This document shows positions 1-5,058 of a stretch of 7,818 nucleotides of DNA, piece after piece (positions within the stretch are counted from its first letter, which is position 1; each line of letters begins with the position of its first letter). Both the position numbers and the translations under genes were made by a program. The notes under the pieces were generated by a model, which worked only from the letters and a program-made list of their open reading frames with translations, was not told where the DNA came from and searched no databases. Source of the stretch: Candidatus Gastranaerophilales bacterium (GTDB lineage: Bacteria > Cyanobacteriota > Vampirovibrionia > Gastranaerophilales > Gastranaerophilaceae). The stretch spans positions 1 to 7,818 of the forward strand of contig CALUTA010000067.1 in assembly GCA_944323585.1 (NCBI GenBank), in the 5' to 3' direction.

Positions 1-257
1 ATATCAAGGGCTTTCCACGCATCTTTAAACGATTGAGCGTTGATATCGCAGAGTTCTTTCGGTGTAATTCCTTTGCTGGCAGCGGTTTTCTGAATCTTGA
101 TACCGTGCTCGTCAGTACCTGTCAGGAAAAACACATCCTCACATCTTTGAGAATAGTGTCTTGCAATAATATCGGTCAAAATCTTTTCATAAGCATGTCC
201 TATGTGCGGAGCTCCGTTCACATAGTCTATCGCCGTTGTTAAATAAAACTTTTCCAT
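1..257 (-). CDS. metG: Methionyl-tRNA synthetase, N-terminal part (cut by window edge)
   Basis: This is the first 85 codons of methionyl-tRNA synthetase, the cytoplasmic class I enzyme that charges tRNA-Met. The reading starts at an ATG at 257-255 and runs off the left edge. The class I signature HIGH is at residues 18-21, within the N-terminal segment AIDYVNGAPHIGHAYEK. The second family block, FLTGTDEHGIKIQ, lies at about residues 44-56 and is typical of bacterial MetRS. The C-terminal KMSKS loop and anticodon-binding domain lie outside the window. A purine-rich GAGGG sits about 11 nt upstream of the ATG (269-273 on the plus strand) and can serve as ribosome binding site. The gene is transcribed away from the rest of the window. 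The identification is secure from the motifs alone. Confidence 0.96.
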   Translation of the reverse strand, partial: MEKFYLTTAIDYVNGAPHIGHAYEKILTDIIARHYSQRCEDVFFLTGTDEHGIKIQKTAASKGITPKELCDINAQSFKDAWKALD

Positions 258-298
258 ATAATAGAATTCCCTCTTTTACTCTTAATTTCTTTAAAAAA

Positions 299-307
299 AT
301 TGTAGCA
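299..307 (-). promoter_or_regulatory. Possible extended -10 promoter for metG
   Basis: Read on the minus strand this is TGCTACAAT, a TACAAT -10 box with an upstream TG (extended -10 type). It lies about 42 nt before the metG ATG. No good -35 hexamer is seen at the expected distance, which an extended -10 can tolerate. It is assigned on motif and position only. Confidence 0.35.
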
Positions 308-404
308 TAAAAAACAGATAGGGTATGTCTGATATAAAAGTAAAATATAGAATTTAATATAAATTAATAAAAAATTATTCCGGCAGGCAATTTTTGGGAG
401 AAAA

Positions 405-421
405 AATACTTTATATAAATA
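405..421 (+). promoter_or_regulatory. 17-bp promoter-like motif shared with the metallopeptidase gene
   Basis: The sequence AATACTTTATATAAATA ends 22 nt before the ATG of the small membrane protein gene. The identical 17 bases occur on the minus strand at 7658-7642, 28 nt before the metallopeptidase ATG. A shorter version, AATACTTTATA, overlaps the -10 box of the dtxR-type gene. TATATA at 412-417 could be the -10 box here, but no recognisable -35 lies 16-18 nt upstream. It is best read as a promoter core, perhaps for a non-housekeeping sigma factor. Confidence 0.45.
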
Positions 422-443
422 AGGTTATAATTCAGGTAGTATT

Positions 444-800
444 ATGCTAAATTCAAATTGGGTTACAAGTGTAGATATGCTGGCGGATGCCGGAATCATA
501 GATTTTGACGGCGCAGCTTTTGTAACAGGAGCACCGGCAAGATTTGTCGGAAGCCCGAATTGTCCGATTTACAATATCCCGCCCCTTGCAATCCAGCCGC
601 CCGCTCAGGACGAATTCAAAAGAAAAAGCCCTGAATCAATTGTAAAAACACCTTTCTGGAAAAAAGTACTTCTCGGTGCACTTGCCGTAACCGGAGCAAT
701 CTGGGGCATCTCCAAACTCCGCAAAACTCCTGCATTTATAAAATCTATCGGAACTAAAGTGAGCGGGTTCTTCAAAAATCTGTTTAAAAAGAAACCTTAA
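444..800 (+). CDS. Small orphan membrane protein with one TM helix and Lys-rich tail
   Basis: This encodes 118 residues of a family I do not recognise. Residues 1-50 are mostly uncharged, with acidic positions near 11-22, and include the segment ARFVGSPN. A Pro-rich linker (46-53) and a charged stretch (57-69) follow. One hydrophobic helix runs from about 75 to 91 (VLLGALAVTGAIWGISK). The C-terminal 27 residues are basic and amphipathic and end in FKNLFKKKP. There is no cleavable signal peptide. A likely topology is an N-terminal domain on one side of the membrane and a basic tail at the inner face. The ATG is preceded by a weak AGG (434-436) with 7-nt spacing. The gene stands alone upstream of the hxlR-type gene, 80 bp away. 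Coding status is supported by the start context, the coherent TM design and the absence of a better frame. Function is unknown. Confidence 0.75.
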   Translation: MLNSNWVTSVDMLADAGIIDFDGAAFVTGAPARFVGSPNCPIYNIPPLAIQPPAQDEFKRKSPESIVKTPFWKKVLLGALAVTGAIWGISKLRKTPAFIKSIGTKVSGFFKNLFKKKP

Positions 801-805
801 ACTTC

Positions 806-833
806 TGGACAAGTTTTTATATCCGTAGTACAG
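806..833 (+). promoter_or_regulatory. Candidate weak promoter of the hxlR-type gene
   Basis: TGGACA (806-811) matches the TTGACA consensus at five of six positions. TACAGT (828-833) follows after a 16-nt spacer as a poor -10 box. The predicted transcription start (about 840) would fall inside the palindrome at 835-854, so a bound regulator could block it. TATATT at 849-854 is an alternative -10 box. Confidence 0.3.
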
Positions 834-834
834 T

Positions 835-854
835 AATATACGTAACAGTATATT
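835..854. promoter_or_regulatory. Perfect 7-6-7 palindrome, candidate HxlR operator
   Basis: AATATAC, six bases (GTAACA), then GTATATT form a perfect inverted repeat. Its end lies 26 bp before the hxlR-type ATG. HxlR-family regulators are winged-helix dimers that commonly bind such inverted repeats in their own promoters. The position next to the likely transcription start fits autoregulation. The link to this regulator is inferred from adjacency. Confidence 0.45.
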
Positions 855-880
855 TTTGTAACTAAAGGAAAACCCGCATT

Positions 881-1246
881 ATGCTTTTAAAAGACCTGCC
901 TAAATGTCCTGTGGAAACCACTTTGAAAATGATAGGAAAGAAATGGAAAATAATCATTTTGAGGGAACTTCTTGCCGGTACAATGCGCTTTGGAGAGCTT
1001 AAGAAATCAGTCAGCGGAATCTCGCAGAAAGTTTTGACCACAAATTTAAGACAGATGGAAGAAGACGGACTTGTTACACGCAAATTTTTTAACGAAGTTC
1101 CGCCAAGAGTCGACTACACCCTGACCGATGTCGGATACAGCCTTGCCTCAGTCCTTGATGCAATGGCATACTGGGGAGAAGGATACAAACAATTCTTAAA
1201 ACTGGTTGAAAAACAAAATAAAAAAGCTTTGTCCCAAAAAGATTGA
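881..1246 (+). CDS. HxlR-family winged-helix transcriptional regulator
   Basis: This 121-residue protein matches the HxlR family (MarR-like DNA-binding dimers) along its whole length. Family landmarks are CPVETTLKMIGKKWKIIILR at about 9-28, FGELKKSVSGISQKVLT at 37-53, the LRQMEEDGLV turn at 56-65 and the wing PPRVDYTLTDVG at 74-85. WGEGY near 98-102 lies in the dimerisation helix. Cys9 is at the position of the conserved N-terminal cysteine that redox/electrophile sensors of the family (YodB, HypR type) use, so thiol sensing is possible but unproven. The start is supported by AAAGGA at 864-869, 11 nt upstream. A palindromic candidate operator lies between promoter and gene. The stop codon overlaps the -35 box of the next gene. 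No oxidoreductase gene, a common partner of this family, is adjacent. Confidence 0.93.
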   Translation: MLLKDLPKCPVETTLKMIGKKWKIIILRELLAGTMRFGELKKSVSGISQKVLTTNLRQMEEDGLVTRKFFNEVPPRVDYTLTDVGYSLASVLDAMAYWGEGYKQFLKLVEKQNKKALSQKD

Positions 1247-1271
1247 TTAAATTTGAAAAATACTTTATAAT
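1243..1271 (+). promoter_or_regulatory. Sigma70-type promoter of the dtxR-type gene
   Basis: TTGATT (1243-1248), a 17-nt spacer and a perfect TATAAT (1266-1271) lie 38 nt before the ATG. The -35 box overlaps the hxlR stop codon. The -10 region lies inside AATACTTTATA, a sequence also found before two other genes in the window. Downstream, TTAGGTT at 1283-1289 resembles a single DtxR half-site but has no partner arm. Confidence 0.65.
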
Positions 1272-1309
1272 AAAAGTTCATCTTAGGTTCAAATCAGAAA
1301 GGCGGAAAT

Positions 1310-1741
1310 ATGACAGAAAAACTTTCACGAAGCCAGGAAGATTATCTGGAAGAAATCTACAATCAAGTTGTAAAAAACGGCTATGCAAAAGTTACTGAAA
1401 TTTCAAATGCCCTGAATGTTAAAAAAGCCTCTGTCACAGGCGCCCTGAATACTTTATCCGCCAAAAAACTGATAAACTATGAACCTTATTCAAAAATAAC
1501 CCTGACAAAAGAGGGCGAAGATTTTGCAAAAAACATTCACGAAAAACACGAAAACCTGAGGGATTTTTTCGAGAATGTTCTGGGGCTTTCAAAAGAGGAA
1601 GCCACTGACAATGCCTGCCGTATGGAACATATTGTAAGCGAAAACTTTTTCACAAATTTTGTCAAATTTTCTGATTTCATAAGAGATTACAGCAGACAAA
1701 ACACTGATTTTTTAAAACAGTACAAAAAAATGCTTAAGTAG
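1310..1741 (+). CDS. DtxR/MntR-family metal-dependent transcriptional regulator
   Basis: This 143-residue protein is a metal-activated repressor of the DtxR/MntR/IdeR group. The N-terminal winged helix spans about 5-66 (RSQEDYLEEIY, then KVTEISNALNVKKASVTGAL and a wing ending ITLTKEG). The dimerisation/metal-binding domain follows (HEKHENLRDFF at 77-87, NACRMEHIVS at 101-110). By alignment from memory, the primary-site ligands would be D11, E14, H80, C103, E106 and H107. D11/E14 resemble MntR, whereas C103 in ACRMEH resembles DtxR/IdeR, so Mn versus Fe preference cannot be read off. The C-terminal SH3/FeoA-like domain of DtxR is absent, giving MntR-like length. The start is backed by AAAGGCGG at 1298-1305. 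The stop overlaps the end of bioB by 8 bp. No transporter gene is adjacent; a DtxR-like palindrome occurs at 6153-6174. Confidence 0.93.
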   Translation: MTEKLSRSQEDYLEEIYNQVVKNGYAKVTEISNALNVKKASVTGALNTLSAKKLINYEPYSKITLTKEGEDFAKNIHEKHENLRDFFENVLGLSKEEATDNACRMEHIVSENFFTNFVKFSDFIRDYSRQNTDFLKQYKKMLK

Positions 1742-2717
1742 GTTGGGCTTTGCCATCAGGTGAAAAATTCCACAACTGTTCTGTGTCAAGGGATAATTGC
1801 GTTATTTTTTTATTCAAAGATCTTGCAAGTTTCAAATCTTCTTCAGGAGACTTTCCGGTTGTTGTAAGGTAGTTGCCTGTCAAAATCCCTTCTACGCATG
1901 ATTCTAAAGCTTTTATCTGATTTTCTTCGCTCAATCTCATTCTGCCGCCGCAAAAACGTAAAATTGAATCCGGATTTGCTATTTTGAATATTGCAAGAGT
2001 TCTGAGGATATTTTCTTCATCAATTTTGTCGAAATAATTTTCAAACGGAGTGTTTTTAATCGGCATTAAAATATTAATCGGGATTGAGTCAGGATGAATT
2101 TCGCTGAGTTCCAAAGCCATTTCAACCCTTTGTTCAACGCTTTCTCCCATGCCGAGAATGACTCCGCAGCAAAGTTCCATCCCGTATTTTTTGACAAGTT
2201 TGCAGGTGTTCAGCCTATCCTGCCAGCTGTGGGTTGTGCAGACTTCGCCATAGTATGAACTGCTTGTGTTTATATTGTGATGAAAACGGACTAGTCCGCT
2301 CTTGGCAAGTTTTTTGGCCTGTTCTTCAGTCAAAATGCCGATAGAGGCACAGCTTTTTATCCCGTCAACTTTATTTATTTCTTTTATCAAATCAATAATT
2401 CCGTCAACATCACTTTCGTCCGGAGATTTGCCGGATGTTACAACCGCAAAACGGCTTACATGATGCTCTTTTGCCTCAAGAACCGCTTTTCTTACTTCAT
2501 CAGGTTTAATCAGAGGGTAGCTTTCAATGTCTGTGTTGTAATGCGAACTCTGGGCGCAGTATTTGCAATTCTGGGAACATTTGCCGTTTCTTGCATTCAC
2601 CAGTGAACAAAATTCAATCCCGTCCTTCATATATTTTTTCGAAATTGCAAGAAGCTCGTCTAAATCTTTGTTATATAATTCCATCAATTTTTCTTTTGTT
2701 ATGGTTTGCACTGTCAT
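1734..2717 (-). CDS. bioB: Biotin synthase, probably the anaerobe-type (Type II) form
   Basis: This 327-residue radical-SAM enzyme inserts sulfur into dethiobiotin, the last step of biotin synthesis, in the cytoplasm. The radical-SAM motif CSQNCKYC gives C47, C51 and C54. Other family blocks are FHHNINTS (145-152), GVILGMGES (185-193), the SIPINILMPIKNTP block (211-224), RFCGGR (254-259) and GNYLTTTGKSPEED (281-294). Compared with E. coli BioB, the 2Fe-2S ligands C128 and C188 align with C123 and C183, and R260 with R254. C97, however, aligns with A91 (SRFAVVTSG). Extra cysteines C184 and C256 lie near the same site. This fits the Type II class reported from obligate anaerobes. An open frame continues 44 codons upstream, but ATG 2717 is chosen because it has AAGG about 9 nt before it and the extension would run through the divergent promoter. 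No other bio gene is in the window. Confidence 0.96.
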   Translation of the reverse strand: MTVQTITKEKLMELYNKDLDELLAISKKYMKDGIEFCSLVNARNGKCSQNCKYCAQSSHYNTDIESYPLIKPDEVRKAVLEAKEHHVSRFAVVTSGKSPDESDVDGIIDLIKEINKVDGIKSCASIGILTEEQAKKLAKSGLVRFHHNINTSSSYYGEVCTTHSWQDRLNTCKLVKKYGMELCCGVILGMGESVEQRVEMALELSEIHPDSIPINILMPIKNTPFENYFDKIDEENILRTLAIFKIANPDSILRFCGGRMRLSEENQIKALESCVEGILTGNYLTTTGKSPEEDLKLARSLNKKITQLSLDTEQLWNFSPDGKAQPT

Positions 2718-2742
2718 AATTTCTGCCTTTTTGTTGTCCTGA

Positions 2743-2771
2743 TTGACCGTAGTTATATTATATGATAAAAT
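2743..2771 (+). promoter_or_regulatory. Promoter of the zinc-ribbon/PH gene
   Basis: TTGACC (2743-2748) and TAAAAT (2766-2771) each match five of six consensus bases and are separated by 17 nt. The predicted transcript would start near 2778, about 19 nt before the ATG at 2797. This supports that start over an in-frame ATG at 2743, which lies inside the -35 box. Confidence 0.6.
2757..2762 (-). promoter_or_regulatory. Likely -10 box of the bioB promoter
   Basis: Read on the minus strand this is a perfect TATAAT, 39 nt before the bioB ATG. No clear -35 hexamer is seen 16-18 nt upstream. It is interleaved with the plus-strand promoter of the zinc-ribbon gene, so the two divergent transcripts probably compete for polymerase. 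No BirA-type operator (TTGTTAAC half-sites) was recognised here. Confidence 0.4.
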
Positions 2772-2796
2772 AATTTTGAAAAAAAGGATTATTGAT

Positions 2797-3486
2797 ATGT
2801 TCTGTCCACACTGCGGGAAAAAAGTAAATGACATTGATAATTTTTGCAAGTTTTGCGGATATGATCTGCGGGATGGCAGAGTCGAGAATTATGCGGAACA
2901 GTCCGCTATTTATAACGAAAATACTCCTGTAGAAAGACAAATTTTCGGAGATTACAGGGAAGTTAAAACTCAGGCCGAACCTGAAGCCGTAAGACAAGAT
3001 GTTATTCAGGTGAATGAAGACGAAGAAATAGTGGTTTATGAGATAAAGAAACATTATATGGCTCTTTTCTGGCCGTGTGTGTTTTCTCCGATATTCATTG
3101 CATATTTCTGGATTTTTTACGTAAATATTCCGAGCCTTTTAGGGTTTATAATTGCGCTTATTGTATTAATGCCGATTGTTTATCCTGTTTTAAGATATTT
3201 TTCGGACAGAAGCGTTATTACAACACAGAGCCTGCATATAAGACAGGGTGTATTTAATATTGAAGATATTTGTGTTCCGTTAAATAAAATTCACTTAGTC
3301 AGAATAAGAAGAAGTTTTGTCGGAAGATTTGCAAACTACGGGCATCTGATTATTGAAAAAGAAAATTCAGACAAAGAAATTGTTTACAGATACATTCAGG
3401 ATCCGGAGGACGTAGAGTTTATTCTGCGCAATCCAAAAGCGTATATTGAAGAATACTTCAAGCAGGAAGATAATTTTAATCAATAA
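2797..3486 (+). CDS. Zinc-ribbon, two-TM, bacterial PH-domain membrane protein
   Basis: This 229-residue protein has three parts. A zinc ribbon at the extreme N-terminus has two CxxC knuckles, CPHC (C3, C6) and CKFC (C17, C20), each followed by Gly. A polar linker of about 60 residues follows. Two adjacent TM helices (about 87-108 and 112-133) lead directly into a bacterial PH-like domain (DUF304/bPH2 type), with its hallmark RYFSDRSVITTQSLHIRQG, then VPLNKIHLVRIRR and LIIEKENSD. Such proteins are inner-membrane proteins with a cytoplasmic PH-like domain; the molecular role is generally unknown. The start at 2797 has AAAGGA (2783-2788) at 8-nt spacing and puts the zinc ribbon at residue 2, as is usual. 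The 3' end overlaps the amidase gene by 11 bp, tail to tail. Confidence 0.88.
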   Translation: MFCPHCGKKVNDIDNFCKFCGYDLRDGRVENYAEQSAIYNENTPVERQIFGDYREVKTQAEPEAVRQDVIQVNEDEEIVVYEIKKHYMALFWPCVFSPIFIAYFWIFYVNIPSLLGFIIALIVLMPIVYPVLRYFSDRSVITTQSLHIRQGVFNIEDICVPLNKIHLVRIRRSFVGRFANYGHLIIEKENSDKEIVYRYIQDPEDVEFILRNPKAYIEEYFKQEDNFNQ

Positions 3487-4285
3487 AAGCTACCGGAACG
3501 GAGTGTTTGAGTTCTCTGACAAGTTTCAGGTCAATTTCTTTAAAATCGGCGCTTTCTTCATTTCCCTGCATAGATTCAACAACTCCGAGCGGGTTTGTAA
3601 TCATTGAATTTCCTACGGAATAAAGCGAGGAGTTTATGTTTCCGGCAAGATTTGACGTGACAAAATAAACAAGACTTTCGGAGGCCCGTGCTATGTTTAA
3701 ACTTTTCCAGCAGAGTGCAGCGTTTTCTTTTTCTTTTGCAGAAAGCGATTTTAATTTTATCCATGCGCTGGGAGAAACTATTATTTCAGCCCCCATTCTT
3801 ATCAGGGTTTTGTATAGCATCGGGTATTTTATATCAAAACAAATGCTGACACCGACTCTTGCAAAATCAAGTTCAACTACAAGAGGAGGAAGGTTTCCGG
3901 GGGTTGTGTAGCTGTTTTCATTCCCGCCGAAAAATTGAAACAAATGAAGTTTTCTGTATTTTCCGATAACTTTTCCTGCTCTGTCAACGACAAATGATGT
4001 ATTGTAAAGATTGCCGCCGTCTTTTTCGATTACGCTTCCGCAGACAATGTTTGTGTTGAATTCTTTTGCGGCTTTAGACAAATATTCAACAACAATTCCT
4101 CCATTTTCGTCTTCCGGCTTATTTATCATTGTGTCATGATCAACACCGGTGCTGAAAAATTCCGGAAGCACAACAAGATCAGGATTTTGAACAGAATATT
4201 TTTTAATGTATTCTCTTGCTGTTTCAAGGTTCTTTTGTTTGTCCCCTAAAACGGGATTAATCTGTATGTTCAAAATTCCTGACAC
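3476..4285 (-). CDS. Carbon-nitrogen hydrolase (nitrilase superfamily amidase)
   Basis: This 269-residue protein has normal length for a single-domain nitrilase-superfamily amidase. The catalytic Glu-Lys-Cys triad is visible: E42 in LPEFF, K112 in YRKLHLF and C149 in SICFDIKYP. E123 in GGNENSY sits where the conserved second glutamate is expected. The CFDIKYP and KLHLF blocks resemble the Nit/omega-amidase branch, which hydrolyses small dicarboxylic amides, but the substrate cannot be fixed from sequence. The start is GTG (4285-4283), supported by an excellent AGGGAGG Shine-Dalgarno (plus-strand 4294-4300) with 8-nt spacing; no ATG fits better. It lies 29 bp downstream of the GNAT-like gene on the same strand, so the two are very likely co-transcribed. 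It converges on the zinc-ribbon gene with an 11-bp overlap. Confidence 0.92.
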   Translation of the reverse strand: MSGILNIQINPVLGDKQKNLETAREYIKKYSVQNPDLVVLPEFFSTGVDHDTMINKPEDENGGIVVEYLSKAAKEFNTNIVCGSVIEKDGGNLYNTSFVVDRAGKVIGKYRKLHLFQFFGGNENSYTTPGNLPPLVVELDFARVGVSICFDIKYPMLYKTLIRMGAEIIVSPSAWIKLKSLSAKEKENAALCWKSLNIARASESLVYFVTSNLAGNINSSLYSVGNSMITNPLGVVESMQGNEESADFKEIDLKLVRELKHSVPVAFID

Positions 4286-4314
4286 CGGTTAAACCTCCCT
4301 ATATAGATATTAAT

Positions 4315-4992
4315 TTATAAATCAAGATTGGTCAATTGAACATCTTTTTGAATTTTGTCACTAACTGTGGTTTCCGGGTCGTTTTCAATATGTTTTTCAA
4401 ATTTGTCCAGATTTGATTTAAGCTCGTCCTGCGGCATAACAAATCTTTGTCTGGCAAACCGGTTCTGCGGCGGAAGAGTAAAACCTTGTTCTAAAAGCCA
4501 TTTGCCGCCTTTAGTTCCGGTTTCTGCATAAGCTGTAACACCTGTTTGTTCCTTTTGTCCGACACCTTTCAAAAACTGCATAAACAAATTCATACGGATG
4601 TCATTTTCTTTGTTTCCGCGCCATACAACAAGATTCTTTAATAAAGGAATACCTCCGTTTGTAAAGTCCAAAAATCCTGTAACGTGTTTGCCGTTTTTTA
4701 CTGCCATGTATACACCGTCTGATGATTTTTCGTTTAGTTTAAGTGCTTTATTCAAAACATTGCGGATTGTGTCGTTCACATTTTCTTTTTCTTTCAGCCC
4801 GAAGGAATCGGTTCTGTTTTTAAGATCGACTTTCATAAGAAGTTTATTAATTAAATCCCTGTCAGAACTGTTGATTGAATATATATCAATAGAGGTATCG
4901 GGTCTGTTGTTGGCTTTTACGAATCTTACAGCTGTTCTTATACGGTTTGCCTGAAAGTTCGGGGTATTTGTATTGATTGCTTGTATTTGCAT
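4315..4992 (-). CDS. GNAT-like orphan protein with N-terminal NTPNFQA tag
   Basis: This encodes 225 residues with no family I can name firmly. The N-terminus, MQIQAINTNTPNFQA, resembles a short 'NxxFQA/FKA' tag that I associate with many Gastranaerophilales proteins; its role is unknown. Residues 93-171 read like the core of a GNAT acetyltransferase: VYMAVKNGKHVTGFLDF (strands 2-4), LLKNLVV (strand 4) and GTKGGKWLLEQGF, which corresponds to the usual 'n..A..lYeklGF' end. The acetyl-CoA P-loop (Q/R-x-x-G-x-G/A) is not recognisable; R125-G126-N127-K128 stands near its place. It may be a degenerate or non-catalytic GNAT fold. The C-terminal tail (186-225) is charged. A TAAGGAG site (plus-strand 4999-5005) 6 nt before the ATG fixes the start. 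It is probably transcribed with the membrane gene upstream (66 bp) and the amidase downstream (29 bp). Confidence 0.78.
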   Translation of the reverse strand: MQIQAINTNTPNFQANRIRTAVRFVKANNRPDTSIDIYSINSSDRDLINKLLMKVDLKNRTDSFGLKEKENVNDTIRNVLNKALKLNEKSSDGVYMAVKNGKHVTGFLDFTNGGIPLLKNLVVWRGNKENDIRMNLFMQFLKGVGQKEQTGVTAYAETGTKGGKWLLEQGFTLPPQNRFARQRFVMPQDELKSNLDKFEKHIENDPETTVSDKIQKDVQLTNLDL

Positions 4993-5058
4993 ATTCTTCT
5001 CCTTAAGGGTTTTAAAATCGGGGTACGCAAATATTAAACATCAAAAATGTATTTTTTG

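Noticed and set aside
315..331. CAGATA/TGTCTG imperfect inverted repeat upstream of metG
   Set aside because: Six pairs including one wobble, with no other support; no T-box or leader structure for metG was found.
370..395. Inverted repeat AAAAATT/AATTTTT upstream of 444
   Set aside because: It is made of A/T runs around a 12-nt loop and serves no obvious transcript end.
426..431. Perfect TATAAT just before the ATG at 444
   Set aside because: A start from it would leave a leader of about 6 nt with the AGG outside the transcript, and there is no -35; the motif at 405-421 is a more likely promoter core.
799..816. Hairpin AAACTT/AAGTTT with following Ts after the small membrane gene
   Set aside because: Only six mostly AT pairs overlapping the stop codon and a T-run of five; too weak to call a terminator.
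2743..2796. Upstream ATG at 2743 for the zinc-ribbon gene
   Set aside because: It lies within the -35 box of the gene's promoter; the ATG at 2797 has AAAGGA at good spacing and puts the zinc ribbon at residue 2.
2718..2849. In-frame extension of bioB by 44 codons to an ATG at 2849
   Set aside because: The added residues are hydrophobic and AT-driven, no BioB has such an extension, it would overlap the divergent zinc-ribbon gene, and the ATG at 2717 has a good ribosome binding site and family-typical length.
5001..5008. CCTTAAGG palindrome resembling the core of an MntR box
   Set aside because: It overlaps the TAAGGAG Shine-Dalgarno of the GNAT-like gene, which explains it; the outer half-sites of an MntR box are missing.
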